Below, piece by piece: positions 35,495 through 43,798 of a stretch of 64,000 nt of DNA; within the stretch, counting starts at the first letter, position 1; every line of letters starts with the position of its first letter. Source of the stretch: Dyadobacter fermentans DSM 18053 (GTDB taxonomy: Bacteria > Bacteroidota > Bacteroidia > Cytophagales > Spirosomataceae). The notes under the pieces are model-generated. The model was not told where the DNA came from. It worked only from the letters and a program-made list of their open reading frames with translations, and did no database searches. Both the position numbers and the translations under genes were made by a program. The DNA lies in NCBI RefSeq assembly GCF_000023125.1, contig NC_013037.1:4441501-4505500 (forward strand), read 5' to 3'.

Positions 35495-36751
35495 TTAAAC
35501 CATAAACTGAAACAAATCCGGCTGATCATTCAGATACTCATAAACCACCCGGTTCGCATCCATTCGCTCGATCAAAGGCGCGAAGTCCTCGCGGCTTTTC
35601 AGCTCGATGCCGACCAATGCCGGTCCCTGCTCGCGGTTCGTCTTTTTCACGTATTCAAAACGCGCAATGTCGTCATTCGGACCGAGCACATTCAAAAACT
35701 CCCGGAATGCGCCGGAGCGTTGCGGGAAGCGGATGATGAAGTAATGCTTCAAACCTTCGTAGAGCAATGAACGTTCCTTGATTTCCTCCGTGCGGGTAAT
35801 GTCGTTATTCCCGCCGCTGATGAGTACAACTACGTTTTTCCCCTTGATATCTTCCCGAATTAAATCCAATGCAGATACCGTTAAGGCGCCCGCCGGCTCG
35901 GCCACGATCGCTTCTTCATTGTAAAGCTGCAAAATGGAGGAGCAGACTTTGCCTTCCGGCACGAGAAGTATTTGATTCAGGCTTTTGCTGCAAATATCAA
36001 ATGTAAGGTCCCCCGCCCGCCTTACCGCCGCGCCGTCGACGAATTTGTCGATGTTATCCAGCGTCACCACGTGCCCTTCCTGGATGGACTTGTGCATCGT
36101 AGGCGAACCTTCCGGCTCCACGCCGATGAGCTGGGTTTTGGGCGAAAGCTGTTTGAAAACAGTGGAGATGCCGGATGCTAATCCGCCTCCGCCAATGGCC
36201 ATCAGCAGATAGTCGATTTTAAAATCTGCATCTTTGAAAATTTCCAGCCCTACGGTCCCCTGCCCTTCTATCACCTGCAAATCATCAAATGGATGCACAA
36301 AAACCGCATTCGTGCTGTCGCGGTAAGCCATCGAAGCATGGTAAGCATCGTCATAAGTGTCCCCTACCAAATGGATTTCAATCCATTCCTGGCCGAAAAG
36401 CCGCACTTGCTTTACTTTTTGCGCCGGCGTAGTGGTAGGCATGAAAATCGCGCCTTTCACCTGCATTTTGCGGCATGCGTACGCTACGCCCTGCGCGTGG
36501 TTGCCCGCACTCGCACACACGATCCAGCCCGCGAGGGCTTCGGGCGTGAGGCTGGCCATCTTGTTATAGGCTCCGCGGATTTTGTAGGAGCGGACGGTTT
36601 GGAGGTCCTCTCTTTTGAGATAAACATTGGCCCCGTACTGCTCCGAAAGGTGTGCATTATAAAATATCGGTGTGTGGTTGATCACCCCGCGCAGGCGCTC
36701 GGCGGCGAGGAAGATGTTATCGAGAGTCGGAAGTGGATGGGCAGTGCTCAT
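35495..36751 (-). CDS. ilvA: Threonine ammonia-lyase (Bacteroidota type)
   Basis: IlvA deaminates threonine to 2-oxobutyrate for isoleucine. I start at the ATG at 36751 (MSTAHPLPTLDN), giving 418 aa. The PLP lysine is in YKIRGAYN, the phosphate loop is GGGGLASG, and the C-terminal ACT-like region (about 330-418) is the short form. The two hairpins between ilvC and this gene lie just upstream. Confidence 0.94.
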   Translation of the reverse strand: MSTAHPLPTLDNIFLAAERLRGVINHTPIFYNAHLSEQYGANVYLKREDLQTVRSYKIRGAYNKMASLTPEALAGWIVCASAGNHAQGVAYACRKMQVKGAIFMPTTTPAQKVKQVRLFGQEWIEIHLVGDTYDDAYHASMAYRDSTNAVFVHPFDDLQVIEGQGTVGLEIFKDADFKIDYLLMAIGGGGLASGISTVFKQLSPKTQLIGVEPEGSPTMHKSIQEGHVVTLDNIDKFVDGAAVRRAGDLTFDICSKSLNQILLVPEGKVCSSILQLYNEEAIVAEPAGALTVSALDLIREDIKGKNVVVLISGGNNDITRTEEIKERSLLYEGLKHYFIIRFPQRSGAFREFLNVLGPNDDIARFEYVKKTNREQGPALVGIELKSREDFAPLIERMDANRVVYEYLNDQPDLFQFMV

Positions 36752-36768
36752 AGGATTCAATGAAAAGA

Positions 36769-36832
36769 GCTTTACGAAAATCGTAAAGCCCTGTATTTTG
36801 GTGTGCATTCCGGGCTTTGACCTCCGGAATGC
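36769..36832 (-). promoter_or_regulatory. Two hairpins in the ilvC-ilvA intergenic region
   Basis: The first, on the minus strand, is TGCATTCCGG (36823-36832) with its complement at 36804-36813, with no T tract. The second is GCTTTACGA with TCGTAAAGC (36769-36789), followed on the minus strand by TCTTTTC. They could lower transcription into ilvA or stabilise the ilvC message. Confidence 0.55.
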
Positions 36833-36847
36833 ATCAGGTAATCGATA

Positions 36848-37894
36848 TTAGTTACGCTCCGGACGCAGACCACGTACCGTAGAGCCAGCTTGCCACATTT
36901 CTGATTCACGCAGCTCAGCCAGTTCTTCTTCCAGCTTCACGCGGTAGTCAGGCTGCGAGTTGCGGGTGATGGAGATCGTAGCTTGCTCGCCTGATTTTAC
37001 AGAGTTGTACAATTGCTCGAAAACAGGCTTGGTAGCGTCACGGAAAGGTTTCCACCAGTCCAAAGCACCGCGCTGAGCAGTCGTAGAGCAGTTAGCATAC
37101 ATCCAGTCCATACCGTTTTCAGCCACCAATGGCATCAGCGATTGGGTCAATTCTTCAACTGTTTCGTTGAATGCTTCTGACGGCGTGTGGCCGTTTGAAC
37201 GCAACACTTCGTATTGTGCCGCGAAAATACCCTGGATAGCACCCATCAAAGTACCGCGCTCGCCGGTAAGGTCAGACGTTACTTCACGGTAGAAATCAGT
37301 TTCGAACAGGTAACCTGAACCTACACCGATACCCATTGCGATACATTTTTCACGCGCTTTGCCGGTAGCATCCTGGAATACCGCGAAAGAAGAGTTCAAG
37401 CCTTTTCCTTCTACGAACAGGCGGCGAAGTGATGTTCCCGATCCTTTTGGAGCAACCAGGTACACGTCCACGTCAGCAGGAGGAACGATGCCAGTCTGAT
37501 CTTTATAAGTTACACCGAAACCGTGTGAGAAATACAGTGATTTTCCAGCAGTAAGGTGTTTTTTAACAGTTGGCCAAAGTTCGATCTGAGCAGCGTCAGA
37601 AAGCAAGTAGCAAATGATGGTTCCTTTTGCAAGCGCCTCTTCGATGTCGAAAAGGGTTTCGCCTGGTACCCATCCGTCAGCAACGGCTTTGTCCCAAGAC
37701 TTACCACCTTTACGCTGACCAACGATTACATTGAAACCGTTGTCACGCATGTTCAAGCTTTGGCCTGGGCCTTGTACGCCGTAACCAATTACAGCGATAG
37801 TTTCAGTAGAAAGTACTTCACGTGCTTTTTCAAGTGGAAATTCTTCACGGGTTACTACTTCTTCTTCGACCCCGCCGAAATTTAATTTTGCCAT
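36848..37894 (-). CDS. ilvC: Ketol-acid reductoisomerase
   Basis: IlvC rearranges and reduces acetolactate or acetohydroxybutyrate with Mg2+ and NAD(P)H. The 348-aa protein has the Rossmann segment IGYGVQGPGQSLNMRDNG and the catalytic region with the metal-binding D and E pair in FETDFYREVTSDLTGERG. The coenzyme loop reads QRKGGKSW, so NADPH use is likely. It lies 64 nt after ilvN. Confidence 0.96.
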   Translation of the reverse strand: MAKLNFGGVEEEVVTREEFPLEKAREVLSTETIAVIGYGVQGPGQSLNMRDNGFNVIVGQRKGGKSWDKAVADGWVPGETLFDIEEALAKGTIICYLLSDAAQIELWPTVKKHLTAGKSLYFSHGFGVTYKDQTGIVPPADVDVYLVAPKGSGTSLRRLFVEGKGLNSSFAVFQDATGKAREKCIAMGIGVGSGYLFETDFYREVTSDLTGERGTLMGAIQGIFAAQYEVLRSNGHTPSEAFNETVEELTQSLMPLVAENGMDWMYANCSTTAQRGALDWWKPFRDATKPVFEQLYNSVKSGEQATISITRNSQPDYRVKLEEELAELRESEMWQAGSTVRGLRPERN

Positions 37895-37958
37895 TGATTA
37901 TTGATTGGATTATTGATTTACTACGAATTAAAAAACAATACTACTAAAACTTTAAAGA

Positions 37959-38492
37959 CTATTGGTAATACTCCCACTCGGCTTCCGGCAGATAATCTAC
38001 CAGTGTCTGAGGCGATTTGCTCACCGCCACACGTCCCGAGCGAACGAATTCGAGGATTTCGTGCGGTTTGATATAGTCGAAAAATTCAAAGATCTCTTCC
38101 TCGGTACCCGTCTTCTGGATGATCACATACGTGAGGTGCCAGTACACGACCCACGCTTTGTAAGTCTTGTTAATGGTCTCGATATCGAGCGGTTTGGCGC
38201 CGATCGGCGTCGAAACCTTGAACAATGCGATCTCATTGTAAGCAATGTCCTCATTGAGATATCCGAAAACAGCGAGCACTTCGATGATCTTCCGGATCTG
38301 GCGGACCAGCTTCTCTACTGCCTCGCGCGACTCGCTTCGAATGACGATCGTGAAGCGGGAAATACCCTTACGCTCGGTTTCCGAAACAGTCAGGCTCTCG
38401 ATATTGATCCTTCTCCGCGTGAAAATCGTCGTGATTTTGTTGAGAATACCAATGGAGTTCTCGGTGAAAACACAAATGGTGTATGATGTCAT
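37959..38492 (-). CDS. ilvN: Acetolactate synthase small (regulatory) subunit
   Basis: The 177-aa protein has an N-terminal ACT domain (about 1-75, YTICVFTENSIGILNKITTIF) that binds valine in homologues, followed by the small-subunit C-terminal domain. The gene is 18 nt after ilvB, the usual neighbour. Confidence 0.93.
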   Translation of the reverse strand: MTSYTICVFTENSIGILNKITTIFTRRRINIESLTVSETERKGISRFTIVIRSESREAVEKLVRQIRKIIEVLAVFGYLNEDIAYNEIALFKVSTPIGAKPLDIETINKTYKAWVVYWHLTYVIIQKTGTEEEIFEFFDYIKPHEILEFVRSGRVAVSKSPQTLVDYLPEAEWEYYQ

Positions 38493-38510
38493 GATTCTTC
38501 CTCTTTTATA

Positions 38511-40271
38511 TTATTCCAAACGGATATCGGCTACGCAAGCGCCCGTCGGCACCATCGGGAACACGTTTTCTTCTTTCTCAACAATTACTTCCAGCAGGTA
38601 AGGCTTGTCCGACGCCAGCATGGTGTCCAGCGACGCGTGCAGGTCCTCGCGTTTCGAGCAGGTGTGGCCATTGATGCCGAAACCTTTCGCAATGGTGATA
38701 AAATCAGGGTTTTGCAGCTCCACGAACGAGTAGCGTTTCTGGTGGAAAAGCTGTTGCCACTGGCGCACCATTCCGAGGAAGTTGTTATTCAAAATGATAA
38801 TCTTCACCGGCAGGCCGCTCTGCGCGATCGTTCCCAGCTCCTGGATGGTCATCTGGAAGCAACCGTCGCCGATCATCGCCACCACCTCGCGGTCGGGTGC
38901 GCCTACTTTCGCTCCGAATGAGGCGGGCAGCGCGTAGCCCATTGTTCCCAAACCGCCCGATGTAATGAAAGAGCTTGGTTTTTTGAACTGGTAATAGCGC
39001 GCCGTCATCATCTGGTGCTGGCCCACGTCGGCCACGATCACCGCTTCGCCTTTGGTTTTGTCCGAAAGGGTGCGGATTACTTCGGCCATTTTGATCTTCT
39101 CCGTGGTCGGGGCCAGTTCCGGCTGGGTGATTTTCTCGTCCTCGATCGCGTCGTACTTCTTGAATTCCGCTTTCCAGGCTTCGTGATTATTCTCATTAAC
39201 CAATGGAAGCAGCAACTCCAATGCTTTTTTGGCATCGCCCACCACCGGCGCGTCGGCTTTCACGATCTTATCGATTTCCGCCGGGTCGATTTCAATGTGG
39301 ACAACTTTCGCCTGTTTCGCATAGCGGCTCAAATCGCCCGTTACGCGGTCGTCGAAACGCATTCCGACGGCGATAATGAGATCGCATTGGTTGGTGAGCA
39401 CATTGGTACCGTAGTTACCGTGCATGCCCAGCCAGCCCACGTAGTTAGGATGGTCTACCGACACCGAGGAGAGCCCCAGCAATGTGGAAGCCGCCGGAAT
39501 GTCGGTTTTTTCAATGAACTGGATTAATTCCTGCTCCGCGCCTGAGATCTGCACGCCATGACCGACGAACAGGAACGGGCGTTTCGCCTGGTTGATCAGC
39601 TTTGCCGCCGCCGCCAATTGCTCCTCTTTTGGTGCAACACGCGGGTGGTAGCTCAGCAAAGTTTCTGTTTTCTTATGTACGAAAGGCTTCGTCATCAGCT
39701 TCTGCTGCGCATCTTTCGTAATATCGATGAGCACCGGCCCCGGACGACCTGATTTCGCGATGTAGAATGCCTTTGCAATGATTTCAGGGATCTCATCCGC
39801 ATTGGTAATCTGGTAATTCCATTTGGTGATCGGGATGGTGATGCCCATCACGTCGGTCTCCTGGAACGCGTCGGTACCCAGCAAATGCGACGCCACCTGA
39901 CCGATAATGCAGACCATCGGCGTAGAGTCGATGATCGCGTCGGCGATGCCTGTCACGAGGTTGGTAGCACCCGGCCCGGAAGTAACCAGACACACGCCAA
40001 CTTCACCCGAAATGCGGGCAAACCCTTCGGCTGCGTGGGCAGCGCCTTGCTCGTGGCGCACGAGAATGTGATCGATCTGGTCCTGATAGTCATAGATCGC
40101 ATCGTACACCGGCATAATCGCCCCGCCCGGATACCCGAAGATGGTCTTCACCCCCTCGGCGATCAGCGACTGGATGACCGCATGCGAGCCATTGATCAGC
40201 TCCGGCTTGGCCACCGAAACCACCGGTTCCGCGGCCTGAATTGTTGCAGTTTGATTTTCATTAAATCCCAT
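38511..40271 (-). CDS. ilvB: Acetolactate synthase large subunit
   Basis: IlvB makes acetolactate and acetohydroxybutyrate with TPP. The 586-aa protein has the catalytic glutamate region HEQGAAHAAEGFAR, the FAD-binding central domain and the TPP motif GDGCFQMTIQELGTIAQ with the final NNNFLGMVRQWQ. The start at 40271 gives a 25-residue leader not needed for the fold. It is 14 nt after the nucleotidyltransferase gene. Confidence 0.96.
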   Translation of the reverse strand: MGFNENQTATIQAAEPVVSVAKPELINGSHAVIQSLIAEGVKTIFGYPGGAIMPVYDAIYDYQDQIDHILVRHEQGAAHAAEGFARISGEVGVCLVTSGPGATNLVTGIADAIIDSTPMVCIIGQVASHLLGTDAFQETDVMGITIPITKWNYQITNADEIPEIIAKAFYIAKSGRPGPVLIDITKDAQQKLMTKPFVHKKTETLLSYHPRVAPKEEQLAAAAKLINQAKRPFLFVGHGVQISGAEQELIQFIEKTDIPAASTLLGLSSVSVDHPNYVGWLGMHGNYGTNVLTNQCDLIIAVGMRFDDRVTGDLSRYAKQAKVVHIEIDPAEIDKIVKADAPVVGDAKKALELLLPLVNENNHEAWKAEFKKYDAIEDEKITQPELAPTTEKIKMAEVIRTLSDKTKGEAVIVADVGQHQMMTARYYQFKKPSSFITSGGLGTMGYALPASFGAKVGAPDREVVAMIGDGCFQMTIQELGTIAQSGLPVKIIILNNNFLGMVRQWQQLFHQKRYSFVELQNPDFITIAKGFGINGHTCSKREDLHASLDTMLASDKPYLLEVIVEKEENVFPMVPTGACVADIRLE

Positions 40272-40285
40272 GACCTCTGTATTGT

Positions 40286-40750
40286 TTAGTCGGATGAATT
40301 TTCAAGATTTTCAATATCATTGATGTCCCTCGGCCTGCCTGCTGCCTTTTTGGCCTTAATCAGATCTTTGTAGTGTATTAATCTAATTTTTAAGCCTTCC
40401 ACAACATAGTCAGCAGCATTTTGATACGCTTTATCAAATTCCAGCCCTTTCAATTTCGTGATCAGATCGATCGAAACCGGAACGCGGCCAAATGTGAAAA
40501 CATCAAATGCCGGGTTTGAAAGGAAATTCTCTTCGGTCATATCAAATAGCGGCATCCCAAATTGCTCGAACGCGTTCGCGATTTTCTGATAGTTTCCCTT
40601 TGTCTTTCTTACCCAAATATCCATGTCGCCGGTTGTCCTCGAATAGCCATGCAGGATCACGGAATAGCCGCCGACAAGGATATATTCTACGTCACATTCG
40701 TTGAATGATTTCAAAAAATCCTGAAAATCATCATTGAAAATATTTCCCAT
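40286..40750 (-). CDS. Nucleotidyltransferase of a toxin-antitoxin-like pair
   Basis: The 154-aa protein has the nucleotidyltransferase core VEYILVGGYSVILHGYSRTTGDMDIWV, of the type found in DUF6036/AbiEii-like proteins. It starts on the last base of the stop codon of the 70-aa protein (TAATG), so the two are translationally coupled. The pair is common in Bacteroidota and is taken as a toxin-antitoxin or NTase-antitoxin unit, but that is inferred. It lies inside the ilv operon between ilvD and ilvB. Confidence 0.8.
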   Translation of the reverse strand: MGNIFNDDFQDFLKSFNECDVEYILVGGYSVILHGYSRTTGDMDIWVRKTKGNYQKIANAFEQFGMPLFDMTEENFLSNPAFDVFTFGRVPVSIDLITKLKGLEFDKAYQNAADYVVEGLKIRLIHYKDLIKAKKAAGRPRDINDIENLENSSD

Positions 40751-40962
40751 TACATCGGGTGTTTTCGCATTGAAAAAACACTTCTGTCCATTCTGGGCGG
40801 GTTTTGCAAGTCAAACTGAAATGCAATGCTGTTCAGATAATGCGCTGCTTCCAACCTTTCTTTCAAAGTTTTCGGCTGGCTTTTCGCATAGTACTTTTCA
40901 GTCTCCGAATGCGTCCCGGCATGGAAGGCTGTTCTATCCAATTTGAATTTCCCTTCCGACAT
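40750..40962 (-). CDS. Small partner protein of the nucleotidyltransferase
   Basis: The 70-aa protein has a helical core KERLEAAHYLNSIAFQFDL and the conserved C-terminal segment NPPRMDRSVFSMRKH that marks a widespread Bacteroidota family found next to nucleotidyltransferases. It lies 12 nt after ilvD and overlaps the nucleotidyltransferase start. It is probably the antitoxin or an accessory subunit. Confidence 0.75.
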   Translation of the reverse strand: MSEGKFKLDRTAFHAGTHSETEKYYAKSQPKTLKERLEAAHYLNSIAFQFDLQNPPRMDRSVFSMRKHPM

Positions 40963-40974
40963 AATGATTCGTTT

Positions 40975-42660
40975 TTACGCTTCGTCCGTCACGCAGCCTT
41001 CGCTGGCCGACTTCACGGTTCTGATATATCTTCCCAGCATTCCTTTTGTAAAGCGTGGCGCGGGTTGTACCCAGGCGGCTTTGCGGGCTGCCATTTCTTC
41101 GTCGGAAATGTGCAGGGTCAGTACGCGGGTGTTGGCGTCGATGCTAATGCGGTCGCCGTCTTTTACCAATGCGATAGGGCCGCCGTCGAATGCTTCCGGG
41201 GTGATGTGACCTACCACGAAGCCGTGCGTGCCGCCCGAGAAACGACCGTCGGTGATCAACGCGATCTTGTCGCCCAATCCTGCACCCATTACGGCAGAGG
41301 TTGGTTTCAGCATTTCCGACATGCCCGGACCACCTTTCGGACCTGCATTGCGGATCACCACCACGTGGCCGGCTTTGATTTCGCCTTTGGCCAGCATATC
41401 GATGATCTCCGATTCGTGCTCGCACACTTTCGCTTCGCCGTCGAACGTCAGACCTTCCTTACCGGTGATTTTCGCAACCGCACCCTGGGGAGCCAGGTTA
41501 CCGTAAAGCACCTGAATGTGGCCGGTCTTCTTGATCGGTGTTTCGATCGGGAACACCATTTTCTGTGTTTCAAAATTCAAGTCAGGAGCCTCGGCAAGGT
41601 TTTCAGCCACTGTTTTACCTGTTACCGTAATGCAATCTCCGTGGATCAAACCTACGGAATACAAATACTTGGTTACCGCAGGAACACCGCCGATTTCCAG
41701 GATATCCTCCATGAAGTATTTACCGCTAGGTTTCAAATCGGCGATAAACGGCGTGCGGTCGGAAATAGCCTGAATGTCGTCCAAAGTCAATGGAATACCC
41801 GCCGCGCGTGCGATCGCCAGGTAGTGCAATGCCGCGTTGGTAGAGCCGCCGAGCGCCATTACGACAGTCAATGCGTTTTCCAGTGATTTTTTGGTAATAA
41901 TATCTTTCGGTGTAATGTTCAGTTCGAGCAATTTCTTCATTGCCGCGCCGATTTTTTTGCATTCTTCCTGCTTGCCTTCGTGCGTAGCCGGGTAAGAGCT
42001 GCTGAACGGCAGGCTCAATCCCATTGCTTCGATCGAGGAAGCCATCGTATTAGCAGTATACATACCGCCGCAGGCACCCTGGCCGGGGATCGAATTTTGA
42101 ATTACACCTTTATAATCTTCATCAGAAATATTGTTGGCAAACTTCTTGCCCAGCGCTTCAAATGCCGACACGATGTCGAGCTTTTGTCCTTTATAATGCC
42201 CCGAGCGGATCGTTCCGCCATACACCATAATCGCCGGACGGTCCAGGCGCGCCATCGCCATAATGGCTCCCGGCATGTTTTTATCACAACCCACCACCGC
42301 AATCACACCATCGTACCATTGCGCAGCCACCACCGTTTCGATCGAATCAGCGATAATGTCGCGGCTTGGCAGCGAATAGCGCATTCCGTCGTTACCGTTG
42401 GTCATCCCGTCCGACACGCCGATCGTGTTGAAGATCAGACCCACCATATCATTCGCTGTCACACCCTGTTTCACATACACCGAAAGGCCGTTCAGGTGCA
42501 TGTTGCACGGGTTACCTTCATATCCTGTGCTGGCAATCCCGATCTGGGGTTTCACAAAGTCTTCTTCTTTCAAACCAATTCCATAAAGCATGGCCTGTGC
42601 GGCGGGATTGGTTACTTCCTGGGTAAGGGTCTTCGAAAATCTGTTTAATTCTGTCGCCAT
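40975..42660 (-). CDS. ilvD: Dihydroxy-acid dehydratase
   Basis: IlvD dehydrates dihydroxy acids to 2-oxoacids, the shared step of valine, isoleucine and leucine synthesis. I start at the ATG at 42660 ([10 protein letters not shown]), giving 561 aa. The Fe-S cysteines are visible in [17 protein letters not shown] and [12 protein letters not shown]. It is the first structural gene after the ilv attenuator. Confidence 0.97.
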   Translation of the reverse strand: MATELNRFSKTLTQEVTNPAAQAMLYGIGLKEEDFVKPQIGIASTGYEGNPCNMHLNGLSVYVKQGVTANDMVGLIFNTIGVSDGMTNGNDGMRYSLPSRDIIADSIETVVAAQWYDGVIAVVGCDKNMPGAIMAMARLDRPAIMVYGGTIRSGHYKGQKLDIVSAFEALGKKFANNISDEDYKGVIQNSIPGQGACGGMYTANTMASSIEAMGLSLPFSSSYPATHEGKQEECKKIGAAMKKLLELNITPKDIITKKSLENALTVVMALGGSTNAALHYLAIARAAGIPLTLDDIQAISDRTPFIADLKPSGKYFMEDILEIGGVPAVTKYLYSVGLIHGDCITVTGKTVAENLAEAPDLNFETQKMVFPIETPIKKTGHIQVLYGNLAPQGAVAKITGKEGLTFDGEAKVCEHESEIIDMLAKGEIKAGHVVVIRNAGPKGGPGMSEMLKPTSAVMGAGLGDKIALITDGRFSGGTHGFVVGHITPEAFDGGPIALVKDGDRISIDANTRVLTLHISDEEMAARKAAWVQPAPRFTKGMLGRYIRTVKSASEGCVTDEA

Positions 42661-42680
42661 TGGTGAATGATTGTATTTAA

Positions 42681-42716
42681 AATAAAAACACCCCACTCGG
42701 TTGGGTGAGTGAGGTG
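42681..42716 (-). terminator. Attenuator terminator ahead of ilvD
   Basis: On the minus strand CACCTCACTC (42707-42716) pairs with GAGTGGGGTG (42689-42698) in 10 bp with one G-U pair and an 8-nt loop, followed by TTTTTATT. It lies 21 nt before the ilvD start. Confidence 0.88.
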
Positions 42717-42743
42717 CCAGTTATGTGCTATCATCCCACTCAC
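42705..42743 (-). promoter_or_regulatory. Antiterminator helix of the ilv attenuator
   Basis: GTGAGTG (minus strand, 42737-42743), which contains the leader stop codon, can pair with CACTCAC (42705-42711), part of the terminator's 5' arm. The two structures exclude each other. A ribosome on the stop codon would block the antiterminator. Confidence 0.78.
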
Positions 42744-42793
42744 GCTTGTGGCGTGACGATAATTAGTACCGGGACGATGATGATCAATTTCAT
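42740..42793 (-). CDS. ilv leader peptide (attenuator, 17 aa)
   Basis: The 18-codon frame encodes MKLIIIVPVLIIVTPQA and ends in TGA. Ten of 17 residues are Ile, Val or Leu (five Ile, three Val, two Leu), which matches the products of the operon it precedes. It is followed by antiterminator and terminator helices and precedes ilvD by 79 nt. The rest of the 332-nt gap between ilvD and murQ holds the ilv promoter region, the palindrome and the murQ promoter. Confidence 0.88.
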   Translation of the reverse strand: MKLIIIVPVLIIVTPQA

Positions 42794-42815
42794 TTTAGCG
42801 TAACATTTAAGTCCA

Positions 42816-42829
42816 GCGAAATTTCGCTA
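42816..42829 (-). promoter_or_regulatory. TAGCGAAATTTCGC palindrome upstream of the ilv leader
   Basis: This is identical to the element at 28646-28659 ahead of the leu leader. It again lies 17 nt downstream of a TTTG box, and is 22 nt ahead of the leader start codon. Confidence 0.72.
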
Positions 42830-42846
42830 ATTCTGACTTGGTGTTA

Positions 42847-42853
42847 CAAATTA
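42847..42853 (-). promoter_or_regulatory. Possible -7 box of the ilv promoter
   Basis: TAATTTG resembles TAnnTTTG with one spacer base missing. A TTG lies 21 nt upstream. Its spacing to the palindrome equals that at leuA. Confidence 0.42.
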
Positions 42854-42961
42854 GAAGCCAATCTTTTTATTTTCCAAACATTCAAAGCATTTTTTGTTAT
42901 AATTCTACGATAAATACCAAATTTCCTGCCGGTGCAGGATCGTTATCGGAAAAGATTTATT

Positions 42962-42969
42962 TATTTTTG
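42962..42969 (+). promoter_or_regulatory. -7 promoter box of murQ
   Basis: TATTTTTG matches TAnnTTTG and lies 23 nt before the murQ start. Confidence 0.48.
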
Positions 42970-42992
42970 GTTTCCAAAAAGCGCGAACCATC

Positions 42993-43796
42993 ATGATGAC
43001 TACCGAATCGTCTTCGAACTATAATGACCTCGAAAAAATGAGTGTCCACGAGATACTGACCTCTATCAACCGTGAGGATCAAACCGTGCCTCAGGCCGTT
43101 GAAAAAGCCATTCCGCAGATCGAAGCATTGGTAGAGCAAATCGTTCCCAGGATGAAAAACGGCGGCCGCCTGTTTTATATCGGCGCAGGAACGAGCGGTA
43201 GATTGGGCGTCGTGGACGCTTCGGAATGCCCGCCGACATTCGGCGTGCCGTTTGATCTGGTGGTAGGCATCATAGCCGGCGGTGATACAGCCATTCGCAA
43301 AGCGGTTGAAAATGCGGAAGACGACTGGAGCCAGGCCTGGGTGGACCTCGCGGCCTACATGCCCAATGCAAATGATACATTAATAGGAATAGCAGCGTCC
43401 GGCCGCACGCCCTACGTGATCGGTGGTTTGAACGAAGCCCGCCATGCAGGTCTGCTCACCGGCTGCGTGGTGTGCAATGACGGTTCTGCCGTTGCCAAAG
43501 CGGCCGAATATCCCGTTGAAATAGTCGTAGGACCGGAATTTTTGACGGGAAGCACCCGGATGAAGTCCGGAACGGCTCAAAAACTGGCTTTGAATATGAT
43601 TTCAACTTCGCTCATGATCCGCCTCGGGAAGGTGAAGGGGAATAAAATGGTGGATATGCAGCTCACCAATGAAAAACTGGTCAACAGGGCGTTGCACATG
43701 ATCATTGATGAGCTGAATATCCCGGCCGAAGAGGCGCAATCACTGCTCGACGAGCACGGGAGCGTTCGCGCAGCCATTGAGGCAGCGCGCAAATAG
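42993..43796 (+). CDS. murQ: N-acetylmuramic acid 6-phosphate etherase
   Basis: MurQ cleaves the lactyl ether of MurNAc-6-phosphate during cell-wall recycling. The 267-aa SIS-domain protein has GAGTSGRLGVVDASECPPTFG with the catalytic Glu in SECPP, GGDTAIRKAVENAEDD with the second Glu, and GSTRMKSGTAQK. It is about 30 residues shorter than the E. coli enzyme, mainly at the C-terminus. No MurP or kinase gene is adjacent. Confidence 0.94.
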   Translation: MMTTESSSNYNDLEKMSVHEILTSINREDQTVPQAVEKAIPQIEALVEQIVPRMKNGGRLFYIGAGTSGRLGVVDASECPPTFGVPFDLVVGIIAGGDTAIRKAVENAEDDWSQAWVDLAAYMPNANDTLIGIAASGRTPYVIGGLNEARHAGLLTGCVVCNDGSAVAKAAEYPVEIVVGPEFLTGSTRMKSGTAQKLALNMISTSLMIRLGKVKGNKMVDMQLTNEKLVNRALHMIIDELNIPAEEAQSLLDEHGSVRAAIEAARK

Positions 43797-43798
43797 CG

